Of a stretch of DNA of 64,000 bases, positions 1 through 13,241 are shown piece by piece (positions within the stretch are counted from its first letter, which is position 1; each line of letters starts with the position of its first letter). The notes beneath the pieces are model-generated. The model did not search any database and had not been told where the DNA came from. It saw only the letters and a list, made by a program, of their open reading frames with translations. The position numbers and the translations under genes are program-made. Origin of the DNA: Sanghuangporus weigelae (taxonomy: Eukaryota > Basidiomycota > Agaricomycetes > Hymenochaetales > Hymenochaetaceae); contig CP137324.1 in the NCBI GenBank assembly GCA_033182465.1, positions 1,984,001 to 2,048,000 of the forward strand, written 5' to 3'.

Positions 1-1361
1 TAACCTCAACACCTTCTTCATGCGGCACCACATGTGTGAAAGGCGTGCAAAAGGGTTGCGAGAAGGCATTTTGAGAAGATACGGATTAAGGAGACTACGC
101 CGTCACTCATATACAATTTACACTGAATTGGTCTAAGCCATACAGGGTCCGACGAGCTTCTTTAAGGTCCCCGTTCAGAGGTATTCAAATCGCTTATTGA
201 CCTGAAGCAGACCGATAATGCGCACCAGAATTGAGGGTATGAGCCTAGATTTGTGCAAGACAATTCAGACTCCCTATCAACGACTACGTTACAATGAGTC
301 AATGCTTAGGCATGTGTCATGACCTAATCAGGAGGCAGTCCAAGCTTTGTTAGGATACCATAAAGGGATATGAGCTTTGGACTCGCAGGACAAGAAGCCG
401 AGATGGAAATCAGATTCTATATTAGGAAGGTTGAACCTAATTTTTCTTATATAAGCAAGTGCATTTGAGTCCTATTTTTAGTTTATTTTCTTGGCCTTGC
501 TTTGTAATGCTTAATAATGCTTAGTAAGCTCAGCCTATATAAGGCGGGCGAGCGAGCACGCCAAGAGAGAGAGCAACTTGACCTTTAACCACCACCATCT
601 CTCTCCACTTTGTTACTTTGTATCTTAAGTCTAAGTGAAGTATTAGTTTTTGTTACTGCTGTATAAATTAGGCAGTCGGTAATAAGCTAAGGTGTTAATT
701 ACTATTGCTGCATTATTATTTAGTACCCTAGATTTGCAAGCACACAGAGGTGTTTGTCATTGTCTAGCGCGGTGCACTCAAGTCAGGTGCTTGTCTGTAC
801 CCACCCTTGCTGAATATTAGTGTTGTGAATTATTTGACATCAGTATATCACTCGGATACGTCATTGAGCAGGTAGCTAGCACTACTTCGGTGTTTGCTGT
901 TAGTACCTGTTAAGAATAAGTGCGGTTGCTAGTACTGCGAAGAGCGTTGCTACTAGGACCGATAACGATAAGCGAGGTTGCTAGAACCGCTACTGTGCTG
1001 CTTCTAGAACCTAGTACGTATTAAGTTTGAGTTCAGGACTCTTATCAGCAAATCACACCTATCATACGTTGTCACCCCAAAATCATCCATATCAACTTCC
1101 ATTACTTACCCAACGGCCAACAATATCATACGCAGTCTAAGAATTAGTTGCCCCTAGCTAAACGAACAACAGGGAAGACTACCCGTCTAGATAAATAGAC
1201 CGGTTGACTCTGTGAGAGCACTGTAGAATTTATTCACAAGTCCACTCTCAGCACGACAACGTCTGGACAATTATGAAGAACTCTTACCAGAACGTACCAA
1301 GCTATATTATAGACCTACCAGTCTATTACCTTTTCGTGATCCATATGCGTTAGGTGCAATA
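1..1361. other. Gene-free leader of element A or flanking DNA
   Basis: No convincing ORF or gag domain is visible on either strand. A TATA-like stretch (tatataaggcgg, about 535-547) is followed by an AG-rich purine run, and short degenerate repeats built on 'ttgctag' lie at about 895-1010. This could be the untranslated leader of element A, a decayed gag region, or another repeat next to it; I cannot decide between them. Confidence 0.35.
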
Positions 1362-4300
1362 TTGAGTTTGACAGTGGGAATGCCTTACCCTTTCGAACGA
1401 AAATGTGTTAAACCTTGGAAACGAAGGTATAACAAAGGAATCAGATTCGACGTACAGAAAATAGATGATGAACATTACCTAGTTTCGGATTGGTGGGATA
1501 GAGATGAATACAAACTACCAATAAAGTTAGCAATGTCACCTAATTTCGACATTCGAATCTGGTACGCAATAGCTAGACAAGTTAGGTACTCATCGAAAAT
1601 GATATACGTGAATGACGTATCACTTACAATAGACGAATGTTTCGAACCTGAGATAAGTAACTTGATAGACGGCCTAGGTATTGAACATTTCTTCGAACCA
1701 GAATGGTTCGATACGCCGATTCCGCAAGCGGAACCGTCGCAACGGACCCGTAACCGAAGAAGATGCAATAGAAGACCTAACAGACGAGAAGTTAATCAAA
1801 TGTCAATCAATGATAATGAAACAACACTAACCAATGATGAGATTCGACGAATCGTAGCAGAAACTTTGAATCAGTTAGGAAACCGAGCAACTAACGCGGA
1901 TAATGAAACTCTTACCAGTTTGGCCATGGGAGTTAGCGAAGAAATAATAAAATTGAATGCTATACCAAGAGTGGAAAGAACATCAGCTTATGCTAAAGAT
2001 TTCAAACGGCACATACCTAGACCAATAATAGTGATTGTGCATATCAATGGCAAAGCTGCTAGAGCATTAGTCGATTCAGGATCGTTAGCAGACTTCATGT
2101 CAACGAAATTTGCGGACCAAATAGGCGTGAAAAGAATACCTTTAGCAAAACCATTGTCAGTACAGTTAGCAGCTCAAGGATCTAGAACTAAAGTTACTTA
2201 CTGTACCGAAGCTGAGTTGAGATTCGGCACTATCAACTCAAAACGCCACTTCGACATTATGAATTTGGACAATTACGACATCATCCTAGGTACACCATTT
2301 TTGTACCAACATAAAGTTTCAGTTGGCTTTAACGAGCCAAGAATCTGGATCGAAAGCAAAGAACCTTTGCCATTTAAAGGTGAGCAAAGCGAACAATTAT
2401 CATCCTTATTGATTGACACTTACAAGAATGAAATCAAAAAATGCAGATGTGATATAAAAGAATACGCGAAGGACCTATTTAAAGACGCTTCTCAGACATC
2501 ATTACCACCTTTCAGAGCAATTAATCATACCATACTGTTGATAGATGAAACCAAGCAATATAAATTTCGTCGTTCGACCTGTCCTGACCCATTAAGAGAA
2601 CAATGGAGAAAGAAACGAAAAGACTACATACAAAGTGGGAGATGGAAGGTAATAACAGGATCGAACGTGATGCCTATGTTATTACTTCAGAAACCTAGAA
2701 AGAATAAAGATGAGCCTATACGTCTAAGAACAGTAGTTGACTTACGAGAACGAAACGCGAACACTCGTAAATTATCATCACCATTATCAGATATTGAATC
2801 TGTGTTGCGAAGAGTCGCATCTAAGAAGTACAAATCGTTAATAGATGGTAAAGATGCTTATGAACAAATAAGAATAATACCAGAACACGTACCGAGAACA
2901 ATATTCAATACACCTGACGGAACTATGGTTAGTGAAGTTATGCAGTTAGGTGATTGTAATAGCAGCGCTACGTACCAAGCGTTAATGAATCATATTTTCC
3001 AACCGTATCTAGGGGATTGGATGGATATCTATTTGGATGACTTAGTGATTTATTCCAATACAATCGAAGAACACTTACGACATTTGAAAACAGTAATCGA
3101 CATTTTGCGTCGTGAGCAATTTTACTTGAGTGAACACAAAATGCAACTGTTTCAAAGCGAACTAAAGATATTAGGACACATAATCGATGACAATGGAATA
3201 AGAATGGACCCACATAAGGTTGGTTCGATTAGAAATTGGAAGGTACCTACTAATAAAGACTCGTTAAAACGATTCTTAGGAGCTGTGGGATACTTAGCAC
3301 CGAACGTACCTCAACTAAGAATACCAATGTCAGTATTATCGAACGTTTCAGGCGAAACGGCTCAATTTCGATGGACTTTTACTGAACACTGAGCATTTAA
3401 CCAAATAATAAAGTTAGTTTATGACTTTCGAAACCACCATCGTGTAGTTTTACAATATGGAAATAACGCACCTCCCATAAACATTATTACCGATGCTTCA
3501 CATACCGGAATAGGAGGAATAGTTAGTCAAGGTGAAGATTGGCGAAACGCCAAAATAGCAGCATTCTATTCTGCTAAAATGAATTCTGCACAACAGAATT
3601 ACCCTGTACACGATAAGGAATTATTAGCAGGCGTCGAAACAATGTTACGACATAGAAATTTATTACAAGGAACTCACTTTAGATGGTATACCGATCATAA
3701 ACCATTACAACACTTACTCAGTCAACCAAATCTGAATGGAAGACAAGCCAGATGGATAGAGAAAATTTCGGATTTCGATTTCGAAATCATCTACGTTCAA
3801 GGAACCGATAACATATTAGCAGATGCATTATCACGACTTTATGTAGATGACTTACCTGGTACTGTAAGATCGAACTCCGAATACATAGCTGAAATCGACG
3901 ATGATGATTTAGCATCGTTTATGCGTATGGAACCCAAGATTTCACAACCGTTAGTAATAAATTCAGCAAGGATACACGAAGTGTACTCTATACCTTTGAA
4001 TATTACTGAAACCAACGTACCGAGCAAAGTTAGTCAAACCGGTACGAGTTCAAATAAACTAAGACTTACTTTCAAACGAGCTGGACAGCATGAAAATATA
4101 CTTAACAAACCGGAGGGCGGAAACCCACAGTTGAATGTGAAGAAGATACTTCTAAGAGTAAAAAATCCAGATGCACAACCGTCCGAGGACAATGCGCGTC
4201 GCATTGCGGCGGATCGACCTACTGATAACGATCGACAAGACCAAACTAAGAAAAACAATCAAGATCAGCAGATCACGCCAATCGTATCACAACCTTCGAC

Positions 4301-7129
4301 TCGAAATGAAGAAACAACTCACGAAATAAATGACCCGCCATTCCCAGAACCCAGATCAGACACACAGGACTTACAAGAAACAGTCTAACCACGACTTACC
4401 GAGGTAATTTCGCAGGCTCAGCCACAAATGCAATTTCCACACTGTTTGAGAAACAGATATGGCGAAGACCAATTTTTCAAGTTAATACTCGAAAACCCAT
4501 CTCACTACAAGAATTTTTACGTCGAAAATGGCTTAGTATTTCGACGGGAGGGCGAGAGGTACCTACTCTGTATACCCAATATTCTAATTAATAACAGGAA
4601 AGCAAGAGAAATTGTGATCGAACACGCACATTATATCTTAGCTCACTTAGGAGCACGTAAAACTTTGATGTACCTGAGAGACCAAGTATGGTGGAAAGAC
4701 ATGATAAATGACATAAACTCGTTTTGTGATTCGTGTCATACATGCAAAGTGACGAAACCAAACCATCAGAGACCGTTTGGACTATTAAACCCACTGACAG
4801 TACCTACTCGACCATGGCAATCCATAGGCATGGATTTTGTCGGACCATTCCCTGAATCTAAGAACCGTCTGAGTTCATTCGATATGATATGTACAATAAT
4901 ATGTTTACTTACCGGAATGGTGCACTTAGTACCATGTAAACAGACATACCGAGCTAAAGAATTTGCAGAATTAATATTCGAAAGCATATACAAATTACAC
5001 GGCTTACCAGAATCGATAGTCAGTGATCGAGGATCGATATTCACGAGTACTATGTGGCGACATTTGAACAAACTGTTAAACGTGAAATTAAAATTATCAA
5101 GTGCTTACCATCCACAAACCGATGGAGCAACCGAGAGAATGAATAAGACGATTGCTCACATGCTAAGACAATGCGCCTCACTGAATCAAAAAGATTGGGT
5201 GATGAAACTACCTATGATAGAGTTTGCAATCAATTCAGCGAGATCGGAAACAACAGGTTACGCACCATTTTTCCTGAACTATGGAAGAATGCCACGTTCC
5301 ATGATTTGGAACGACCCTAGCAAAGACGAATACCCCGGAGTTAGGAGTTTTGCACAAAAGCTGAAAGAGGCAATTATGCAAGCACATGACTCGATCCTGC
5401 AAGCACGTGTTAGACAAACGAGGCAAGCTAATAGGAGACGAAGGGAATCACCTTTCGAATTAGGAGATTTAGTATACATCTCAACAAAGAATATGAACTT
5501 ACCAAAACAAAGAGCTAGGAAGCTCGTACCAAAGTTCATCGGTCTATACAAAATAACGAGAATTGCAGGAAACGACTCCTATGAAATTGACTTACCAAGG
5601 GAATTGAAGATTTGGGGCATCCACCCGGTATTCCATGCATCACTTCTAAGAATACACGTTCCGAATGATGACAGGCTATTCCCTGGAAGAGATGTCAGCC
5701 AAGTAACTGGATTAGATGACAATACAAATGAATGGATAGTAGAATCGATAGATGCTCACTATGGTAAAGGGCCGAATGCCTTATTCAAGATAGTCTGGAA
5801 AGCGGGGGACCACACATGGCTCCCTTACGAAAAGATTAAGCACCTGGAGGCACTTAATACATACTTCGAGGTGTTAGGGATCGATTCCGTAGAAAAACTA
5901 CCAATGGGGAGTGAGGAACCAGATACCGATGATCCACAGATAACCCTGAGTACAATTTCAATAGTACACGAGGCAATGTCAGAAATGCCACATGTAAAAA
6001 GCATGTACCAACTAAAGGACTCACATAAGAAGCAAACAAAGAAGCTTCGGGGCACCACAGAAGCGCCCGCGATGGATCCCACTCTCGCTACGCTTGAGTT
6101 CTTTGCACCTCAGTCCAACTTCGCGAACCCTCCCCCGGAGAAGTTTATGGAACCAGACGCACCGCCCGTTTCTAAAGACTGGGCTACTTTTGACCCCGCT
6201 ACGTCCACGGCCTACCTGTTCGCAGCAGCCGAACTTTGTAAAGTACACGAATTCCATCGTTACATCGAGACGAACTTGATTCCGCCGGGCTTCCAAATGC
6301 CAGAACATTACTTGACGGTCCGACGTCTTTATAATCAACACGTACCTGATTACTATGCCCTGTCGTCCCTTCCACCCTTCGCAGACCCGAGGCACCTAGC
6401 TGAAGCCGTCCAGATTCATTACGACTACTCGAAGCGTAAAAACGCGGCCTCTAACCAGGGTAACAATCAGTCAGACCTTGAGTGCACAACTGAATTAACA
6501 AAGTCCTTACTTCTAGGAGCGAAAATACGAGAAGTCCGTATCAGAGAAGGGGGCTTCCCTTACTCCAGACGTAATCGAGGCTCCGTATATCGTTCGGGTA
6601 CGAACTCGAACGAGCCCTTCTTGGACACTCAGCATGGGACGCCATTACAGAACCCGATAGTTTGCCCAGGCAAGGTTTCGAACTTCGTAATCAAGACACC
6701 CAGCGAGAACGCACATCAAGCAGTACCAAGCCAGGGTCCTGCCGTGTCAGCAGAGTCGTCCGCAGTCGAGACGACAATTGTATCTTCGACAGACCAGTCC
6801 GGGAGCTCTCATTCTCAAGTACACACCACAATTCCCGAAGAACAAGAGCCCGCCAAGCGTTCCAGCACTCCAGTACCTGAGGCCCCAGTGTTCAGTGATC
6901 AGGACATGGAGGTATAAAGACAAGTAATGTTAATATTCGCGACTGCGCAGATGTGATATGTGTGCAGAACAACTTATGCATTATGCACTTTATGTAACTT
7001 GATGCCGATCTTATGATCCGCTTTCTATATGCGGTATGATTTGCTCTCACTCTTATGGATATTATTCTCGGCGATCTATGATTTTTATTTACTATAAGAA
7101 GAACTCGCACGCAAGTTCTGGAGGGCGTA

Positions 7130-7382
7130 TGTGACGATGTAACAGTCACTCGTATTATCTGAGTACTGATTACTTAAGATCAGGAAAGTCGGATTAAGTA
7201 TAGCACTATTTCCCTCATGTTATGCCTCATGTATTTTAGTTTAAATAGCAAGTAGATAGCGACATGTAAGGGGGATTCTCCCCCCTCGTTATACACACAA
7301 TACTACGGTTATTCCAGCCAGTAGACGTGTGAACTGAGCTCCAGGAGAATTCTTCAGTGTGACCGAATATCCATTCGTCACA
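7130..7382 (+). repeat. 3' LTR of element A (253 bp)
   Basis: It starts TGTGACGA and ends TCGTCACA, a perfect 8-bp inverted terminal repeat with the TG...CA ends usual for Ty3/gypsy LTRs. A purine-rich tract (ctggagggcg) lies directly upstream, as expected for plus-strand priming. A weak TATA-like stretch (tttaaatagc) is near 7239. Immediately downstream at 7383 the sequence becomes host MED7 exon 1, which fixes the right boundary of the insertion. Confidence 0.85.
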
Positions 7383-7561
7383 TTCTGGTCCTTTAGAACC
7401 TCGTTCTGGTCAATCTGTGCACAGTCTTCAACAGACTTGTCAATGGTTCTCTGCTTGAGGAGGGAAAGAAGATGTAAATTGTGTGATGTGTATATGTGAT
7501 AGTGAGATGGTGGAGATGGAAAGGGATTGCGAAGCTCGGTTTCTTGCTCTTCTTCAAGCAT
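7383..7561 (-). pseudogene. MED7: MED7 (Mediator subunit 7), copy 1, truncated by element A
   Basis: Minus-strand copy of the first part of MED7 exon 1, starting at the ATG at 7561-7559. It keeps the family's N-terminal signature (residues about FPSPPSHYHIYTSHNLHLL) and then runs straight into the LTR of element A after about 59 codons. It is nearly identical to copy 2 at 14864. The remaining exons are not in this window; they could lie beyond the 5' end of element A or be lost. As it stands the fragment cannot give a full Mediator subunit. It lies head-to-head with the FunK1 kinase, about 280 bp from its start codon. Confidence 0.85.
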
Positions 7562-7756
7562 GTTGCGTGAAGCCGGCAATAATGTCCAAGCAAGTAATCT
7601 TCGTGCGTTCCCACGCACCGGGCAGGATCTGCCGCCGTCGGTGTCTGAATAGAATTTAATGCCGTGACTGAGATGCTCTTGTTTTGTGGCGCTCCGTGAC
7701 AGTCACCTGACACGGCGCTCTTGTTCTTGTTCATTTCAACAAGCCACATTTGACCT

Positions 7757-7764
7757 TATAAATA
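7757..7764 (+). promoter_or_regulatory. TATA box of FunK1 kinase copy 1
   Basis: The sequence tataaata lies 82 bp before the kinase ATG (7839). It is conserved exactly in the second copy at 15060-15067. The spacing suits a fungal core promoter in the shared MED7/kinase intergenic region. Confidence 0.55.
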
Positions 7765-7838
7765 GTCGACTCTTCCTTCCTTCGAACACATCGTCTCCTT
7801 CCTCAGTTCTCAACTCCTGGTTATTACTCATAGCATCT

Positions 7839-10389
7839 ATGCCTGCTGACAATGAAGACCGCCCTAGAACACCCGAGAAATCTGTTCCACCGACGGAACA
7901 TCAGCGTGGAACTAAGGAGACACCGGCGAAACCTCGATCAATCCATTCTTCCAGCTACCGGGAAGGTACGCTGGATGAGAGACGGTTTACAGTGCTAGAA
8001 GAACTATCATTCGCTATTCCGGAAGTGCCGTTGATCTTGTTTTTGGAATCACTTCTTCCACCTTTGAACAATGGTTTTGACATCGGCGCGATATTGGAAT
8101 CTTTAAAGGACCAAGTGATCATCGCGACGAATGGGCGATGGGCCGCATTTCCGCAAGATCCTCGATCACTCAAGGGCGAAAATACCATCTTCAGTCCTCT
8201 CGAGGACATATTTAGCAAGGTTGTTGAAACTGCTATCCAACAGGCGTCTGCACTCAACCCGACGTTTGTTTTGCGCCTGCTGCCCAATGCCGTGCCGGAG
8301 TCCGAGAGAGGAAGTACTACGAGACCGGATGGTTTTGCTGTAGTGAAAGAAGCTGAGGACCGCAATCAGGAAGGCAATGCCGTAGTTTATCGGTGGTACG
8401 ACATTGCTCTGACGTGCGAGTTCAAACTACTGGATACCGATGCGAAACGGGACGATGTAAGTACTCCACTACGAGCTAGGACAGTGTTCTTATTTTCGGC
8501 TGTAGAACGTGACAAAGATCGTGTACAGCATGCAGCACACTATGACATTGGATCTTTGCAAACGGTTCACGTTCGGAATCACGATAGAGGACACGAATAT
8601 GCGGCTGTGGTTCAGCTCACGGGCTGTAATGGCTGTTAGTGAACCATTTAATTTCATTACGGTATGGACCTCTTCACATCTGCTTATACATGCGCTGACT
8701 GCCATCAAGCAACCTGAACTACTCATCCACGTATTCCTCTCTCTGGCCTTTGCGAGCAAGACTGAATTGGGGTGGGATCCAACCATACGTGTGGTTGACC
8801 CTGATGCAAGTAAACGAGTGTACCAAATCGAAGTTGATGGAACATGGTACGAGGTTCTGGAAGTACTGTCAGATTTTGGAGCAGACGCCGTCATCTCACG
8901 AGCCACGAGAGTCTACAAAGTAAAGAGTCTTGATACGGGCAAGACCTACGTCCTGAAGGACGTGTGGGTGGAAGACGACCGTGATCTGGAACATGAAATC
9001 TACAACAAGATACTGGCCGCCGTGGAGAAAACCTGCGGTAAAGAGATAAGGAAGTTGGTGGCCAGTCATCTCTTAACACCTTTTGCCTATTGGGTGGTAC
9101 CTATTGATGGCCAGAAGGATCACACGAAGGATGTCATGATGCGGGGCAGCGATCTGTCGTTTGAAAAGTCATTCAAGCTCTCCGTCTCGAAATCTGCCGA
9201 CAGGGAAATTTCCAAGAGTATAGCACCTATGAAATCGACAGACAGAGAGGTGTACGATGAGCAAAATGCGCATTTAGGAACGCGTGCCCCTCCGGAAGAA
9301 CCCAGGAGTGAGCTTCGTCACAGAATTCACTACAGGATAGTCTTCGAAGAGACTGCCACGCCTGTCTGGGCTGTTACGAGTTTATCAGACGCATTCATTG
9401 TTCTACGAGACTGTGTTACGGGTGCCCCCTATTTTCACTTGAGCCTTGGATACATCTGACCCTCTTTTAGCCCTGAAATACATACATAAGTCTGGATATG
9501 TTCATCGAGATATCAGTGCTGGGAACGTCTTTTACTATGAGGGCCGAGGACTTATTGGGGATTTGGAATATGCGAAAGAGATGGCCACGGATGGGACTCA
9601 TCAAATGCGAACGGTTCGTTCCTCGCTCCTCGATTATGACTCGCATGGCCACTGACTTGATATAAGGGAACACCTGATTTTATGGCTATTGAAGTCATGA
9701 GACAAGAATATCTTTATCGACCGCAACAAGGTTCTTCTCAGATTAGAAAAGGGACTACCAATGAACGGCCTCGTGGTGAGCGACTTCAAGAGCGCCTGAG
9801 GGCTATGAGGAATGCCCCCAGGTTGCCATTCGTTCAAAACGAAGGTCACGACGTTGAATCATCTTGGTGGATTGCTATATACATACTTTTCTTCAACGCT
9901 GACGAGACTCTCAGTAAGGAGGAGATTAAGAATTGTCGACATTCTCGACGAGTCTGGACGCGTCGGATCTTTCCAGGAGCGTTTGATATCGCGCGAGAGC
10001 TCTTCTTTAAGGTTGAAGAGCACGTCGCGGACGGTGTCGCCTGGCTTCCGTCTTCATATGAGCTAGCCGTCGCGAGCTTGCTCATCCTACGGGATGCTCT
10101 TAATGCTTGCTACATTGCCTTTGAGAAGGATTTCCCGAATGTCAACATCGAGGCTTTCAGCGAGTTGCATGATGAGGCTATCTCTGTTTTCAACGAATGC
10201 ATAGAACATACGTCCGGAATCAAGATTGCGTCATATAAGGTGTTGGGCCGGAGGCACCAGCAGAAACTGTCGCAGCCTGTTTTCACGCCACCGCCTTCCG
10301 ACGCTGCGAAGCCTGCCCCGAACGTCCCTGGTCAGACTCCTCCAATCCAGCAAAGAACTTTGAAAGACGTGCCTGGGAATCCTCAGTAA
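7839..10389 (+). CDS. FunK1-type fungal protein kinase, copy 1
   Basis: Predicted Ser/Thr-type kinase of the FunK1 family, which is expanded in Agaricomycetes; substrates are unknown. Exons by eye: 7839-8456, 8506-9421, 9471-9613 and 9667-10389. All three introns are 49-53 bp GT...AG and every junction keeps frame, giving 799 aa. Visible marks: the FunK1 N-terminal region with MRLWFSSRAVMAVSEPF (exon 2), a VAIK-like lysine in TYVLKDVW, the catalytic loop HRDISAGN, a DFG-like GDLEYAK, and an activation-segment GTPDFMAIEV. The start at 7839 was preferred over an upstream in-frame ATG because it follows the TATA box. The end could extend: a GTAAGT donor overlaps the stop, and an acceptor near 10443 would add about 14 residues in both copies. 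Kinase activity is inferred, not shown. Confidence 0.85.
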
Positions 10390-11690
10390 GTCATACTTTC
10401 GGATACGTGTGTTGTCTGAATACTTACCGTACTGAATTAATCAGGAAATTATTGACAATAACGAGATTGAGGGGGCACCGTCAAGGATGAACACGAGAGA
10501 TTTATTCTATTTGATTCATCATATGTATCTCGCATTGCTTTGTCTTGCTGTCAATTTATGTCCTATCTTAGAGTTCACTGATGCATGTACTGTACATTGC
10601 GTCTTCAATCTTCATATGGACGTGCAATCTCTTTGACTGCGTGACGAGCATTGTACCCACCTGTAAGTACATCTGGACAAATTTAAATTTGCACACCATC
10701 GGGCCTGAGCTCTGCAACCTACTTTGCGCACCTTCAAAGCTGTCTGGATGCTGTTCATGTCTTGTACATATGACCGAATAGAATATGTGTATAGTCTCAG
10801 AACCACAAGGCATAATGTATCCATATGATTTTCCCTGATGAGTACTACTCATCATGGACTCGTAAACTCAAGTAGAGCATTCACTGCATAGTGATGGGGA
10901 TGGATATCACGGATCCACGCAGATCCATGATAAGTTATATAACTGTGACTACATGGTCAATTTACGTGATCCGCACAGAATCTGTGTCAAATCGTAAATG
11001 TGAGCAGTGCTTGGACTATTGGTTGGTGAGATGCTTGGACCAGTGTAACATTATTGGAAAAATTGTAGGTGGACAGTTCATTACGAGGTATAAAAGCAGG
11101 AAATCCTCACAGTGAGTTCCAGATATAGACGAGTAGTTTGGGATAATGGACTAGTTCTGCAGGGTGCAATTCTAGCAGCCTAGGGTATTCAAGTCGATAG
11201 TGACCAAGTGAGACGCAATCTGGTGTAGTGCACAGTGCTGTCCTGAGGCGTCAGCAGGCAATTTAGTACATATTTACTCAGTGTCCAACACAAAGATTGG
11301 TTATGACCACCCATCTGAGTAACTCCAATGGCCCCGAGGAGTATTTGTACAACTGAGTCACGTTGACTGACCCAAGCAATTTGCCATATCTTAGAATGTC
11401 CCAAGACTTCATCATATAGCCCCCAGCCTATGCTATTTCTCTTCTGCATACTTCGCCTTCCAGCACTAGGCTTACATCCAAACATGGAAGCCACTCGAAT
11501 AACCTTTTGGTTTATTTGTCCAAATCTCGCTACGATCTCATGATCCTCATCCTATTCTAATGCCGCCAACGCCTTTTCCCGTCACATCATCCAAACCTCA
11601 AGTTCCAAAAACATCCGCAGCCCGGCCTACCCGTGGATCAACCAGAACTTGATGATGGATGATGGATGACCGATAAAAGAAGAAAAGAAT
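10390..11690. other. Duplicated 3' flank of kinase copy 1, no gene
   Basis: Non-coding stretch that aligns by eye with 17696-18940 downstream of kinase copy 2, with many substitutions and small indels. Resemblance fades near 11660-11690, the apparent right edge of the duplicated segment. I see no supported gene. Confidence 0.6.
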
Positions 11691-12505
11691 ACCTCCAATC
11701 AGTATCGCAATAGGTAAGATGCAAGCCTATACTCTAATGGATAGTCGATCAGAGGAAGACGACGGGGCATCGGTACGTCCTACATCCACACTCGGCAGCG
11801 CCCGTCGCTTCTCTCTACTCTACTCTACGTACTCGACACGATCTGCCAAACAAGACACCAGCGCCTCCATAGATCAATGCGCACGTTAATTTCATCGATG
11901 AAGCCTGATCCAATCCACAGCATCTCACTCAAGTACCCAACACACAGCTTTGTAACAATAACACATTACGTTTTTTTAATCCGTTAATCCATCAAAAGTC
12001 GCTATTACGATGAAATTCCCTATGGTACACCAAGCGCCTACACAGGCCAACACAGTGAGAGGTAAAATAAGATACTAGGGAGTACTCCAGAAGAATCCAC
12101 GCGTCTCAGGACGCATAGCCCGAGCCTGGCCAACACGCGTCAACCAGCCAACTAATTAGTCTGAGCACACGTGGAAAGTAAAAGGCCAATGAATCCCGAT
12201 TTACAATAAATTCACGCAGCCCCGATTAGAATAATCCGAAGGTTAGAACCATAGTGCTCGAGATTGTTAGATCATCGATTCCCGCACGTCTCTTCCCAAA
12301 AACCACAATTCAACATGAAATGCTGCACTGGAGTTTGGAAGGTCAAAACGAGGAAGAATCCCAAAGCTCGATAAAGTCAAAAGAAATCAATATCGTAAGT
12401 AATTCGTGACAAAGGCATGATCTATGTCTCCAGTCCCTACTCCCACAGGGCGGTTCCATCGGTCCCAAACATAATTAACATACCGATATGTAAAGAAAAC
12501 GCTCG
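11691..12505. other. Intergenic, nothing recognised
   Basis: No ORF with family resemblance and no RNA gene seen. It lies 3' of the secreted-protein gene that ends at 12506. Confidence 0.5.
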
Positions 12506-13241
12506 TCACGCAGTAATCCATAGTACGCCGGTCGAGACGACGAACATCAAAACCGTGAGCATGTTCGGGCAAGACGTCAACGCGTCGCTAGTAGAACTCT
12601 GAGATGCACCAGGCGATACAAGAGTGGCAGCCGGTGCACTTGATATCGAAACAGAAGCAATAGCTGACGAAGAACTCGTCACAACTCCCGTGGTCGTCGA
12701 CTCCAACGCACCACTCGAACTGCTAGCCACGACACCCGATGTTGATACCGGCACTGCGAATGGTGAATACGGCAGAGTCGTTATGGGAAGTGTGCTCGTA
12801 ACACCAGCACTCGCGACGATGTTCACGCATATAACAGATCCTGCGCTGACGATACACCCAACGTTATGGTCAACTGAGAGTGTCGGAATGGATACTCTCT
12901 GAGCGATGAAGCTTGCATCTTGCGCGAGTGTCACTGAATCCCAAGTCTTCAATTTTGAAAAGCAAGCAGTACGGGCTGTCAGACTGACTTGTGAATGGAG
13001 TCCCGAGAGTCTCTCCGCTGAGAACGTAGGTGGTTCCAACTTCTCCACCGCTACCTATGACCTCTCCCCGTAGATTCGCTTCCGGCCCTAACGCCACCGG
13101 AAAGATGGTCGCGCTCTGCGCGTAAGCAACTATGGAAGCACGGCCAGCACAATTAAGCTCTTGATACACACAGGATAATTACGCAGGACTGAACGCACCT
13201 GGACAGAGCGCAACGACCGGTAACGCTAGGATAGTGAGCAT
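12506..13241 (-). CDS. Small secreted Ser/Thr-rich protein, probably GPI-anchored (paralog 1)
   Basis: Three-exon minus-strand gene: 13199-13241, 12989-13129 and 12506-12933, with introns of 69 and 55 bp, all in frame, 203 aa. Exon 1 plus the start of exon 2 encode a signal peptide (MLTILALPVVALCPVAYA, likely cut before QSATIF). The mature part has a conserved segment with TIFPVALGPEANL and GSGGEVGTTYVLSG, then TLAQDAS and two cysteines. It ends in a long Ser/Thr/Ala-rich stretch and a hydrophobic tail (MLTVLMFVVSTGVLWITA). That plan suits a GPI-anchored cell-wall protein. A TATA-like box lies at 13295-13300. Function unknown. Its closest relative in the window is the gene at 31524; a more distant one starts at 19101. 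Confidence 0.75.

Larger units (their letters stand above)
1..7382 (+). mobile_element. Element A: Ty3/gypsy chromovirus, 3' part, broken
   Basis: Old LTR retrotransposon running off the left edge of the window. Parts in order: an untranslated-looking leader (about 1-1361, no gag recognised), a pepsin-like retroviral protease (DSGS motif near 2070), reverse transcriptase (YLDDLVIYS near 3030), RNase H (about 3.45-3.85 kb), integrase (HHCC-type zinc region near 4.6-4.75 kb, then the DDE core with SDRGSIF and TDGATERMNK), and a chromodomain-like module near 5.73-5.86 kb. A polypurine stretch (about 7118-7129) precedes the 3' LTR. The chromodomain places it among the chromoviruses. It looks broken, with about two breaks in pol. 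No sequence matching the 3' LTR lies in 1-1361, so the 5' LTR is probably upstream of the window. It sits inside a host MED7 gene copy. Confidence 0.85.
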
